A stretch of DNA of 64,000 bases from Augochlora pura (Eukaryota > Arthropoda > Insecta > Hymenoptera > Halictidae). The position numbers and the translations under genes were made by a program. The stretch covers positions 1,116,001 to 1,180,000 of the forward strand of contig NC_135773.1 in NCBI RefSeq assembly GCF_028453695.1, in the 5' to 3' direction. Positions 23,377 through 34,532 of the stretch are shown piece after piece. How positions within the stretch are numbered: the stretch's first letter is position 1; the number at the start of each line of letters is the position of its first letter. The notes under the pieces were generated by a model. That model made no database searches and was not told where the DNA came from. It saw only the letters and a program-made list of their open reading frames with translations.

Positions 23377-25610
23377 AATGTCAAGAACTCACCAGTTCGT
23401 GTCGACTTGGCGTTCTAACATTTACGCCAATAATAACAAAGGTATCGCAGCGTAGTTTCACCCTTAAACCATCCGTAAGAGCTAGATCACAAACTGTGTG
23501 GATTTTTAAAGTCTACGCAAAACTAACATTAAGAGAGCGACTCCTCCAGGGCACTCTTTCCGAGCAGAAGAGTACAACAATGCAAGAAAAGCTTCGCCAC
23601 CGGGTTCCATCTGCTGGAAGCTGAGAATATTTCTTTGCATTCGGTGGTTCGCGATTGTTCCGTGGCCGGAGTACTACAATGAACACGGTGTAATAACGGT
23701 AATAAAGCGAAAAGGGCCCGGCAGTTTTTCACCAGCGGGGCTCCGTAGCTTTGGAAGCGAGGGACTTTAGCCCGCGAAAGACTTTAGTCTTCCTCCGGGA
23801 CGCGGAGGCAGTTGAAGTTACGTAGCTGGCGTACGAGTAGTATCTCGAAGACGTTACCGCGGACCGTCGTCGCAAAGAACCACGCAACGCGCCACGGCTA
23901 ATTTTCAGCGGTTCCTCCGCTTGTAATTCACCGTTGTTGTCGCGTTCGCGGACTCGGCGGCGGCGCGGCGGAGTCTGTCGGTATAGCAAGTCGACGGTAT
24001 AGTCGCCTTGCTGTATAGGGTTCGGGCGATGCGCGCGCGGTTTTCGCCGGGTATCCCCGATGAAAGATCGAGCCGATCGCGGCGAAGTTGTTTATTATGA
24101 ACCGGGCGCCGCTGAAAAATCATCATAAACGCAATTAAATATATAATCCCGGCGAGGTATCCGGCGATCGTCGCCTCATTAGCATAGCGATATTCGCCGA
24201 TACGGCCATAAATAATCGAATCGTAACGTTTATCGTAACGTTGGAAATCCCGTAAAACGACCGGGGCCGACGTTACAAACGGCCGTCTCAAAGTTACTGC
24301 TTGTAGCAAACCGGGCAATCGGCCGTGGCTATCATCAACTACGTTATTTTATATTCTTGCCCGCGCGTCATAACTCCCGGAGAAAATTTAGTTCTAATGC
24401 CTGGTTATCCTCTAATTACCGAGTTTTAATGCGCGATAATGCTCGAAACATTTCGCCTCGATAAAGAAGCGAACGGCGGCGCGGCGCGGCGCGGCGCGAT
24501 CTAACGACCCCGCGAAGAAAAGTATTAAATTGGCTTGTGGTTAATGGCTTTTCTATCCATTACGGTGAAAATAAATCAAAACACCGGGGCAGGCACCGGT
24601 CATAATCGCGTTACCCGGCGGTTTTCTCTTATTCAGCGAACAAGCGTTTTCGAGAGGCGCGCGTCGCGAGAAATCACCGAGCCGCGGTTTCGAATAATAA
24701 TCAACGCCGAGGTTGCCGCCGCCGTCGCCGTCGCCGCGGTGAATTAAGAATGGCAGCTGACGCGGGGCTCTGGCGCGGGGAAAGCCGACAAATCAAAAAC
24801 CGAACGGCAACCCCCCGCGATCCACCACCACCTCTCGAAGTCAGTCGTGATATATTAATCAACGCGTTACACTTTCCGTAATCCGCGGGCCAAATTTCAA
24901 ACAAATTGTCCGGGGGATCTCGCCGGGCGACCAGCCACCGAGCCCAGCCCGAGCCCAGCCACCGTGCCGTTTTATAAATGGTCCCCCAGGAATAAGGTAT
25001 TACGGGCATTAGTAAGGGGTTGTCAACGTCTCCCGCCGAACCTGCCGCGCCAGCTGCCGGCACCAGCTCCCAGAGCCAAGGCGAATTAAGCGGTCTTAAA
25101 CGTTCTTTGATACTCCCGTCGACGTATTGAATTATTTTTCACCGTGACGCTGCAACGGGCCGCGCCGGAATTTTTAACGACTCTCGAAGCCCTTCCCGGT
25201 AATAAAAATGTTGCAGCAGACGCGCGCGCTCGTCCGAGGAGGAAGAGACGAAGAGGAGCCAACGGTGCGCGAAGGTGATTGCACGTTACCCCGGGATCTG
25301 TTACTTTTCCCATTAACCGCGGCACTTGTCGGGACCATTACGCGTCTACGTTTTAATTCGTCCCGTCTTCCGTCGCCTCTCGCGCGGAGACACAATTTAC
25401 GGGCGAGGCCGATCACGGCCCCGCGAGGATCCACTGCTAACTCGAGGATCTTGTCTTAGTTCCGTTCTGTACAATCTCAACGAGTATAATTGATACGACA
25501 CGAGATGAGTATAGTAAATAATTTTTACACCCGATACCTTTGAATCGCGAAGGCGAATTTATTTTCTGATCATTATTATTTCTAGCCGAATTGAATTAAA
25601 ATAGTTCATA

Positions 25611-25631
25611 TAGTGTACGGTAAGGGGTTAG
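25611..25631 (-). mobile_element. Degenerate TTAA-type element end
   Basis: On the minus strand the sequence reads CTAACCCCTTACCGTACACT. It resembles the left end at 7232 (TTAACTCCTTCCCGTACTTT). The target TTAA has mutated to CTAA. A partner end was not found. Confidence 0.35.
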
Positions 25632-26330
25632 CTCAAATACAGGCAGTGATCACATTAATATTAATGGCTCGGATGAAATTTCTGAAAATGTGGATCACAG
25701 AAGTCGACCTACTTTCACGTGTCTTCGAAATTCATCGTTCGAAGTGAACTGAATTTCCTTCGGCGTCCAGCTTAAATAAAAAATGATCTTCATCCCTTCG
25801 CCAGATCCGAAGATTCCCAAAAGACCTGTCAACGCGGCTTGAGAACCTCTCGATCCTCTCAGGTCCGCGTCAGTCGATAAATCTTCTTCCGTTTATCGAT
25901 AGTCCCAAAAATCAAGTCGATCAGCAAGCCTGTTGCACGGCACCCTCTATTATACCAATCGTGGCCCACTCTTCGACAGCATTTCCGACAAGATGATTCG
26001 CAAGTCAAATGTAAACCGAGCGATCAGCCGCTCGTTCCAATCGCTCTTTTAATGTTTCCATTAGGCCAACCGGGCGACGATCGGTTATCGCGCCGTGTAA
26101 ATCCAGGAGATTTTAATAACGTCCCGGAGCCGGGCGATTACCCTCGCCCCGAGTGCGTCACTCGACACGTAATGTTTAATCGCGTCCCGCTCGCCGCCGT
26201 CACGAAAATTACCCGGCCGTGTTTAGCGCTTGTTTCGCGCGCGAGACGCGTCGGCTCGGAATCAATGTTCCCCGGCGAATAATTAGACGTCGGTATGCGG
26301 GAACGACGATGGATCGCGATGGTTCTCCCC

Positions 26331-26332
<2 letters not shown>

Positions 26333-26374
<42 letters not shown>
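26333..26374. repeat. (CT)n microsatellite
   Basis: About 20 CT units, one of the longest tracts in the window. Confidence 0.95.
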
Positions 26375-26377
<3 letters not shown>

Positions 26378-28035
26378 GCGGACGCACCCGTGGGGTACCA
26401 TTACTACGGCCGTTGGGACGGGTGAAATTGAACGTTGCCCGATACACCGATGCCCGGTAACGGTTTTTCGCGAGCCGCGCGCGGATCGTATCCTGCGGAA
26501 ACGGCGGGTCTTTATATTAACCTGCGAGCCACACCGACAGTTCTTCCCTTCCTCTTCTTATTTACCGATCTCCTCCCTTCGTTGCGCTCCTCCTGCGTTC
26601 CCTCCGTCGTGCCGCACTGTGTTTCGGAATTGATCATCGATGTGTCCTCCCCAGGGAAATACAGGGATTGTAATATTACCGGCGCGTTTCTCAAAACCAG
26701 AACGATAAATGGAACATCGGCGTTCCCTGGTCGCGGCTTTCTCTGCCGAGAATCTGACCGTTAATTGCTCTATTACTCTTTCTCCTTCCGTTTACCATGG
26801 TATTTATAGGCCGAATAGAAACCGACTAAAAATACAGAAGTGGAGGATACCTAGGGTGATTTTAATTTTATATTAATTTTTGTAAAATCCACCGATGCTC
26901 GCGAAAGGTACATATTGTAGACCTTCGCCGAGGGCAACTCAACTGTTACCCAGCTTTCGCGCGTGGGTGTGCGTGTATCGCCGCGTAAGGTTAATGTCTC
27001 TATCTGTTCTCTTTTCGTCATTGAACTCGATCGGTTCCCCGCAACAATGTCTCCTCGCAGCGGCGTGCCCGTATCAGGTGTGTAGCTCCGCGATCGCCGT
27101 GTTAATTACACGGAACGAGGCTCAACGTGATCGAAGGAGGTCGATCGTTTGGCCCCGACTTGTAAAGCTCGTCGCGTCGGGTGAATTCGGTGGATCGGGG
27201 CAGGAGAGCAGGGTGTTCCAGCCGGATCCTCGTCCCGAGGGGGATTACGGTGGTTTAGGCAGAAAAGCGGACACGGGATTCGCGGCCGTGTAAGAGGCGA
27301 CGCTGCCGAGCTCTGGCAGGAGTGTACAACGGGCAGAGCGTAAGTCGGCACACATACCGTGGGGGCCCCGATAGTATTCAGAACCAAAGTATTCGAGTGC
27401 CCGAGCGGATGGGTCTCTACGTGATCGGAGTCCCGATATCGCGGCCAGACTTATGGCGAGAGCCCGTCGCGGATCCCATCCCGCGCGCAATAAATGTTGT
27501 AACGTATACGCCGTGGGGCCCCGGCCTGCGTACACGCTGCCGGGCCTCTCTGACGGCGCGCTGATACCACGGCCGGACTTTATTTAATTAATGTAACCGA
27601 TACCTGCGCCCGTGTCAATGCGACTCTGCTCGCTCGTTTCAATCGTTCATTTGTTCGCGCGGCGCGGCGCGGCCCGCCCCGCTGCCGCTTCACCCCGCGC
27701 CGAACCGAGACTCGGCGAATTCGAGCAACGTTCGTCGGGTGTACGTTACGTTTAATGGCCGAACCTGGTTAAATACGTGTACAGGCCGGGTATCGGATTG
27801 TTATCGAGCGACGGGAGCTTCTGAAAAAGAGAAAGCTAAACGGCCACGCCGCGACACCGGCCTCCGACACTTATTTACGCCAGCAACGGTGTGCGATGGA
27901 TCCAGCTGACTTTGGACTAGCTAGATCAACCAACATGTCTAGTTGTGGCCCTTAGCGAAACTAGGAGTTTAACTCCTAAAAAGCGAAGATTGTACTAAAG
28001 TGTGAAGTGATCATCGCATAAACTTGACGAATTTA

Positions 28036-28352
28036 TTAACCACTTAGGCACGGCTAGATTTTGTAATACTAGATTTTGATAACTAAATTACCATTTTTTT
28101 CTTAATATGCATTTTTTCCGTATATCTATATACAAGTTAATTATTGATATTTGAATTGATAATTATTATAAAATTTATTGCTAGTATTATTACAGCTGTA
28201 TATGGCATTAGCTATATTTATTCTTTTCTTAGTGTATTGTACATGTACACTTTCACTTTAACCGTTCACTTTAATAATTAATAAAACAATTGAGTAAAGC
28301 AGGAAACATTGCCGAAAGCCACTATAATGACGCGTCGTGCCTAAGAGGTTAA
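28036..28352. mobile_element. 317-base TTAA element with well-matched inverted ends
   Basis: The left end is TTAACCACTTAGGCACG and the right end read inward is TTAACCTCTTAGGCACG, identical at 16 of 17 positions, with TTAA at both borders. The interior is AT-rich, with no open frame of note. The size, target and ends fit a non-autonomous piggyBac-like element. The termini differ from family 1 and family 2, so it is a distinct family in this window. The high match between the ends suggests it is younger than its neighbours. Confidence 0.8.
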
Positions 28353-29000
28353 AGAAAGATCCTTTTCGCGCACGCCTTGTATAACGGATACAGTACATAG
28401 AGCGACAACCTAGACGATTATTAGACGACTCACCTACTACCTCGATTGCCTAGCAAAGACCGTCGACTTCACGGACGACACTCTCGCAGAGCTTCAAGAT
28501 TCGACGCACCGAAGCGGCATGCGGACGCACGGCGGCCAGGCGCGCGACGAGATTAACGCGAAAGTCGGCCGTGATCTCGTTGCAGGGCACGGCGCGTAGG
28601 TCAGCATAAATGCATATTTCGTGTCGGACACGTTGCGAAGAATTCGCCGGCCACTTATCTCTCGCAGCGAGCTTCGAGCGCTTTCGAGTGGGTCCCCCCC
28701 GCGCGCGCGATTATCCCGGCAACAGTTGGTTTCGGTCCGCGGCGACCGCGTTTCAAAGTCGTCGCGCGCTCGCCACCGACGATGCATTATATCCCCTGGC
28801 TTTTTTATCGTTCCGCGCCGCGGGGACACGGAGTCGGCTGCGCGGTGAAGCCGCGTCACCGGGTAAAAGTCTCCGTCTCGTAATGGCATTCCGCGGCGTT
28901 TCCGTGGCCGGCTGCCCGATTTCGGACGTTAATTGGCTCCTACGCACAAACGGTTACCAAATTCGGAGCGTAATCAGATACTCGATGCCGAGAAGGGGGG

Positions 29001-29044
29001 CGAGAGAGAGGGAGAGAGAGGGAGAGGGAGAGGGAGAGGGAGAG
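29001..29044. repeat. (GAGAGG)n purine microsatellite
   Basis: A GA tract grading into a six-base GAGAGG or GGGAGA repeat over 44 bases. Confidence 0.92.
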
Positions 29045-29339
29045 CACGCCGCAGGTTTCTATGCGGACCGGTTGCGGCACGCTGCCCGACCGGTTGAGTC
29101 ATCCGGCTCTCCGACTCCTTCCGATCCCCGGGGTAAAACTCTCTCGTCGAGCCGCTTGCGGGGTAGAGAACCCGAACCAGCCTCGAAACCGCGAAGTCCC
29201 GTCGAGTCCGATCCGCCGTTTTTCCACGATCCCACGGGCCGCCGCGTCGAACGAGCATTCCTAGGGTCCCCCGATTCCTCGCGGGAATTCGCCGCGCGCC
29301 GTTTCCAGCCGCGGACCTCTTTCTCTCTTTTTTTCGCCG

Positions 29340-29363
29340 CTCTCTCTCTCTCTCTCTCTCTCC
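29340..29363. repeat. (CT)n microsatellite
   Basis: Eleven or twelve CT units. Confidence 0.93.
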
Positions 29364-29460
29364 GGAATTTGTCATTGGCCCGGGACGCATACCGCGCCGA
29401 ATCCTCGCCGTCTCGAAGACGTCGGGTCGCCTCTTTCGTTCTCCTTCCCTTCCCTTCTCT

Positions 29461-29480
29461 TCCTTCTTCTTCTTCTTCTT
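29461..29480. repeat. (TTC)n microsatellite
   Basis: Six TTC units preceded by CT-rich sequence. The minus strand would read poly-lysine or poly-glutamate. Confidence 0.88.
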
Positions 29481-29884
29481 ATTCCTTGCCCTCTGATTAC
29501 CTCGAACACCATTAACCCGGAGCAGAGTCGACGGAACCACGGATCAAATTTGCGGGGAATCTGCGGCATGATTTTGCACGCGCGATTGGCTTCGAGATCC
29601 CATTACCGGCGAACGGACGTATTTATCACGTGGCCGACGGAAATTGGGTCGTTCATAATCCGCGCACGACTTCCGGTCGCTCTCTATGCACTCTTCGGAT
29701 TTATCCTTCTTAGCGGGATTACGGCGAAGGGACTTATTAATTGCAATGGCCGGGTAACGGTGGATAGTTGCGGGTTAGCGAGACCCAAGTGATTTGCCTT
29801 CGAACGCGTCTCGTTACATTTAGAACATTTTATTTTTGTGTCTTTTAATCAGTCGATTGTTTCAGCGAGGATTTATTGTCTCTT

Positions 29885-29920
29885 CGCGACGAGTATACTC
29901 GTCAAAAACAGCTGGCTGCT
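29885..29920 (+). repeat. Dispersed repeat copy, mate at 7350
   Basis: CGACGAGTATACTCGTCAAA is a near-perfect palindrome at its centre (GACGAGTATACTCGTC) and is followed by AACAGCTGGCTG. A related CGCGAGTCTGACT word lies 180 bases downstream at 30091, as it does near 7306 on the other side of the mate, so both may come from one old element. Confidence 0.6.
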
Positions 29921-31334
29921 TGAAAAGGACATGCACCTTGATATTCTTTATTGATGCACATTCGCATCGGGAAACGAGAAGTTCTAATCCCCTGCTGTAC
30001 CATTATCTCTACAATTACTATGAATAGAATTCCTACTTAAAAGAATGGACGAACATTCGTATATAACTGCTTATTATTATAAATCTCCATCGCGAGTCTG
30101 ACTATATTGGAAATTTAAGGAAAAATAGCCCGATGCGAATGTGTCAATAGAACCACGGAACGGGTCAAAGTTTTGAATTGACATTGTCGTTGACAGTTTT
30201 TAATGTTATAAAATATTTTCCAGAGAAAGACTTACAGCATTAAATTGTATTAAAATTGTTGTAGCCGGGCAAAATACGAGGAAAATCGAACACGCAGAGA
30301 ATAATTACAGCAACTCGCGCGCCTTTAAAAGAGATTGGTTAAACGACTAGCATCAACGAAAATATTTTATTAATAAAACAAAGAGAACCGAGCCATCGAC
30401 GAAAACGTCAAATATTCGAACCGTGTGCGCAGCAGGGTTCATTGGTCGAGGGCAGTCGGCTTTTGGAAAATGATGTTTCGCATTCGAGTACAGGGGGGAA
30501 ATAAATAAAGTGCAAACAAGAGAGCGCATGGAAATCCGTAATCAGTTTTCCGCGGAGATAATAAACTAAATAAAAATGCGCGAGCGTTGCACCGGAGAAA
30601 TACCGGAACAAAACGGTGAAAACGTTCGTCGATCGGGCACGCATGACCGAAACAGAAATCAGTTACACGTTTATGCAGATCCGTCCGCTCCTGCTCGGCT
30701 CGCGCCGCTGTAAAATGTAACAGTTAATGGCCGCACCGGATAGGAAGAAATTAACGAGACTTGTTTCGGCCGGTACAATTTTTGAGCGATTGTCGCGGCG
30801 ATTGGACGCGCCGCGAATAACCATAAAACGCGGGCATATAAACTCGGGGCGGGTTTTCAGCTCGTTCGACGAACGACCGAATCGACGGAACCCGCGGGGT
30901 CTGGTCGTTTTCGTTTAGCTTCTGCCGCGACGACCAATTAAATTATCCGAATTGCTTGTCAACGAAGCGATTCAAGCTTATCAGAGGCTCTGAATAGTCC
31001 AATCGGAGGGCTCGGCCCGTTCGCCGTGGTAATCACGTGTAGTCACGAAGAGCGCGCGCGCTTATGTACGGGTTCTGGGCATTAAGTAATAAATACGCAT
31101 GCCGGCCGAGAGAGCATGCGAGAGGAGAGTCCGACTGTCCGCTCGGGCCCCGGCGCGGCGTCGCGGTCGTTGCGTTGCTGCAGCACGCGTGATCCTCTTT
31201 CATCCCGACGGCGCGACGTCCTTTCTTTTTTCTTTTTTCTTTCTTCCCTTATCGTTCCGCCGCGTTCGAATGCGTGCCCGCGCGTTTATGCGCGCAGCTC
31301 CTCGAACACGCTCGAGAGGAGGCGCGATGGGCGA

Positions 31335-31381
31335 CGGAACGAACGAACGAACGAACGAACGAACGAATGAACGAACGAACG
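31335..31381. repeat. (ACGA)n tetranucleotide repeat
   Basis: Eleven or so ACGA units with one T interruption. It creates a spurious TNER repeat frame on the plus strand. It is the only clear tetranucleotide array seen in the window. Confidence 0.95.
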
Positions 31382-31591
31382 GACGCTGATGGTCCCGTGC
31401 GAGCGCGAACCAACGCACAATATTTCAGCGGCTAACGGAACACACCGGTTCGATTAAATTCAATGCTGGTAGGATGAGCAGCGGCGATAAAGAAGGCACA
31501 GAAACTAAAAGAAGCTGATTTCCTTCCCGCCGGTGCTCTTATCTGGACCCGTAAACCTCCGGACGATGTTCTCGAACGGCTACTCCGCGCG

Positions 31592-31618
31592 TTCGCTCGC
31601 TCGCGCGCGCGCGCGCGG
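31592..31618. repeat. (CG)n tract
   Basis: GCTCGC units run into about eight CG dinucleotides. Alternating purine-pyrimidine sequence of this kind can adopt Z-DNA. Confidence 0.85.
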
Positions 31619-33091
31619 GTTTTGCATGCCGACTACGCCGAGTTTTACCGTCCGGCCAGCCAGCCGTGAAACTTTCGAGCCGATATCGGCTAATTTACTG
31701 AATTTCCTTTGACGATTCACGCTCGCGAAATTAACGAACCCTTCTTCCCCCCTCCTCTTGGGTTTGCGGCCGACTCGTTTTTCGCGGAGAGGCGCCGGCG
31801 CGTCGCGATCGAAAAGCCGAACTCGATCCCTGGAAACGCAAGCCGGGACGGCGAAAAGTCACCGCGGCGTTCGCCGGCACGAAATTTCCAAAGTTGTACC
31901 CGGGCGCTGATTACGGTTCGTTTCGAATCGGCTCGCTGTTTGGTCAAGTGGGCCGCAAGGGTACGGCACTTATTTAATTTCGGGACGGCAGCCGGCGACC
32001 GCCGGAACAATATTTACACGGCAAATGATTTCGCCGATTTGAATCGGGCCGCGCGGCGCCGACCGCGAAACTCTGGGATAGGTGACGCGGATATAGAGCG
32101 ATCGCCCGAATTTGTTTGTCCTATTTATTAATTGGCCGGCCGACGAGCGCGGGGCCGCGCGTTAACGCGACCGGCGTGTCGCGCGGTGTAGATTAAATTT
32201 TCTGCCGCGTTTATATTTCCATAAATTCCATATGCAGCGCTGTCATAATACGCGAACGAACGATTAATTCCGGAACAGATGGCGACAATGTTCAGAAAGC
32301 TTGCTTCCTACGAGAAATTGGTTTCACGTGCACTGTGTCGTGTTGCGGCCAGACCGACATTATACACGTCTCGGTGCCCGCGCACACGCGCAACGTTTCT
32401 ACAGATGCGCGCGCGCGACCGCGTGCTACGACTTAGCCGGCCGAATCTTGTTTTTAGGTATATTACAAGAGAGAAGGTAGGTATGTATATTGAATCAATA
32501 GGTATATTAACCTAATATTTTCTAAATTCCAAATTAACAAGTCAAAATTCCTTTGACAATTTCAGTGTTGCCGGCGCCAAGCGAAGTGTGAATTTGCCAG
32601 AAAATTTTTTACCGAGACGTTATAATTATTATATATTATTATCTAAGTTTATTATATTAATTTATTATTTTTTTATTATATGAAATATATTATCATAATT
32701 TATGATTAGTTTATTATATTAATATATTATTATTATATAAATTAAATATTCAAGACGATAAATCTATCATATTATAATTTCGTAACATACTATACCTTTC
32801 GGAAATGGTTGTTGAGTTTCAAGATATAGTGGCGAGCAGCACGCGCGCACGAAAATTCGTTAAAAATGACCAGCATTCAACGGTCCGTATCTCCGATCGC
32901 TTGCGCGTAAACAAAACGTATCGATCTCGTTGGTACCAGCCCCCATCGTAGCTGGTATCCAGAGCCGGTCGATAATAATTCCTGGTTACAGCGTGTGGCG
33001 TGAGCGGAGAGAAAGCTTATGAGTCGAAATCAGATGGAACTTCCGCGTGAGTGTGCTCGAAGGGAAGATGCCTCGGCTGAACGGTCGAAGG

Positions 33092-33127
33092 TAGAGAGAA
33101 AGAGAGAGAGAGAGGGAGAGAGGGAGC
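33092..33127. repeat. (GA)n microsatellite
   Basis: A purine tract of GA units with AA and GG interruptions. Confidence 0.92.
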
Positions 33128-33340
33128 CGTAGACGGCGAAGGAGAAGGAGGAGGAGTAGAGAGATACAGGGGGTAGGGCGTTACGCTCTGCGGCTGGGTG
33201 ACCGCCGTGGCTGCTTGCCAACCCACATACATCATACCGTGACATAATCATCCTATATTCGCACCCCACTCATTCGACTTCCCATGCTCCTGACCCCTAC
33301 CCGGCAGCCGCCGTCCTGCTGCTGCATTACGCTCTGCAGA

Positions 33341-33420
33341 TAGTCTCATCCGTAGTATTACGTGGCGCTATCATTGCTACGACGCAGCGCTTGTGCTAAA
33401 CGACATCCTACTTCCGTTCC
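33341..33420 (+). repeat. Dispersed repeat copy, mate at 34441
   Basis: Shares with 34441-34532 an ordered series of words: TCTCATCC(G/A)TAG, (G/A)CATTA or GTATTA, GGCGCTATC, ACGC(A/C)GCGCT-like and CTAAACG, then CTACTTCCG. The two lie 1.1 kb apart in the same orientation. The second has about 12 extra bases before CTACTTCCG. Not assigned to a family. Confidence 0.6.
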
Positions 33421-34440
33421 ATGGCTAAGTAAACGTCGCATTGTGCCAACTCTCGGAACCATGCCACGCCAACGCCGTGGAAACGTTTCCTCCTTAGGGA
33501 TAGCTCGATCGCGGAGGATGGAACCGGGATCGCCTTAATGCACCTGTGCGCCCGGGGGAGGCATCTTTACGCGTGTCTACGGCGTTCAAATCACCGAAAG
33601 CCGAATGGTAAAGCGGTCCTTCGATTCGGCAGCGCTCAAGAATTTTTTTGGTTACCATTAGGCACCCTTAGCAAATCCAGTCTCAAATAGAAATCTCGTG
33701 TAACTGTTAGGTGGAGAGAACAAGCTAACCTAATTAAATTTGGTATAATTTTATTTATTGTTTCAGAACTTCTTTTATTTAACTGTACGATGCTTAAGGG
33801 AGGGTCAATGATATACGAGTATTATAAATTTTCCATAATTAAATGTATTACTCAACAGTATTGTATAAGTAAATATGCCTTGAATATTTACATTAACAGT
33901 AATATTTTATGTCAATAATATCCAATCTATTTCCTTAATTACACAGATAAAAAAATGATCACCCTTTAAGCAGACTTTAAATCTTCCAATGCCTTTAGCG
34001 ACCAAGGGTTGAACGAAGCGTTCAAATATTTGCCTCGAAGTACCAGCAGTCCAAAGTCTATGGACATTTAACTTCATCGTCAAACCTTTGCGTTTGCAAT
34101 AAACTAAACACCGACCGTAAATCAGCCGATAAATCAAGAGTCGAGCAATTTTTCTGGACTCGGATCTTCGACGGCAATTTCGCGCGTCTGCGCGGTCGCT
34201 TTTTCCGCGACAGAATTCTAAAACGTGAAATTTATTTTCGTAAAAGGCTCCCGAATAACCCAGGCACCGCCTAAGACAGCGAGTTCATGTGGCGCAAGGG
34301 ATGATATTGCGGCATCGTTGCTGTTAGATGGTGATAGATGAGCACGCTTTACGTTCGAAACGGACAGTCGTGAATAAAATTCCGCGAAATAACAGACGCA
34401 ACGTCGGTCCGCGCGCACGTTGCCTCTGCGCTCCACTCAA
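33421..34440. other. Non-coding stretch; possible transposase-like relic on the minus strand
   Basis: 33690-33960 is AT-rich. On the minus strand at 33907-34137 a 76-codon frame contains GRFKVCLKGDHFF, which faintly resembles the C-terminus of mariner-type transposases. No terminal repeats flank it, so I do not call an element. Nothing else was recognised. Confidence 0.35.
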
Positions 34441-34532
34441 AGTATTCTCATCCATAGCATTATGCGGCGCTATCGTTCCCGTAACGCAACGCTCATACTA
34501 AACGGGGAGGGCGCCTTTGCGTTCTACTTCCG
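34441..34532 (+). repeat. Dispersed repeat copy, mate at 33341
   Basis: Ordered word matches with 33341-33420 (TCTCATCCATAG, GGCGCTATCG, GTAACGCAACGCT, ACTAAACGG, CTACTTCCGC). The divergence suggests an old duplication or two copies of an old element. Confidence 0.6.

Larger units (their letters stand above)
23377..28035. other. Mostly non-coding, strongly CpG-rich stretch
   Basis: 23750-25450 and 26040-27900 are CpG-rich with many short frames on both strands and no recognisable domain. 25460-25660 is AT-rich and carries an element end. A donor-like AGC|GTAAGTC lies near 27340 without an assignable acceptor. No gene recognised. Such blocks can be regulatory, but that cannot be shown here. 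Confidence 0.5.
28353..29884. other. CpG-rich non-coding block with purine and pyrimidine tracts
   Basis: Contains the longest open frame of the window (301 codons at 28610-29515, plus) overlapped by a 188-codon frame on the minus strand. Both are R/S/P-rich and run through microsatellites, so I do not call either a gene. No splice pair was identified. Confidence 0.5.
29921..33340. other. Non-coding stretch, no gene recognised
   Basis: 30100-30600 is AT-rich and 30700-32200 is CpG-rich, with frames on both strands that lack domains. 32500-32790 is strongly AT-rich with TTATTATAT repeats. 32820-33040 is mixed. No RNA gene recognised. Confidence 0.5.

Noticed and set aside
28610..29515. 301-codon plus-strand open frame, longest in the window
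   Set aside because: It is R/S/P-rich, crosses GA and CT microsatellites and TTC repeats, overlaps a 188-codon minus-strand frame, and has no recognisable domain. GC-rich DNA with few stops explains it.
33907..34137. Possible mariner transposase C-terminus on the minus strand (GRFKVCLKGDHFF)
   Set aside because: The similarity is short and weak, there are no terminal repeats nearby and the flanking codons do not match, so it is mentioned only as a relic possibility in the regional entry.
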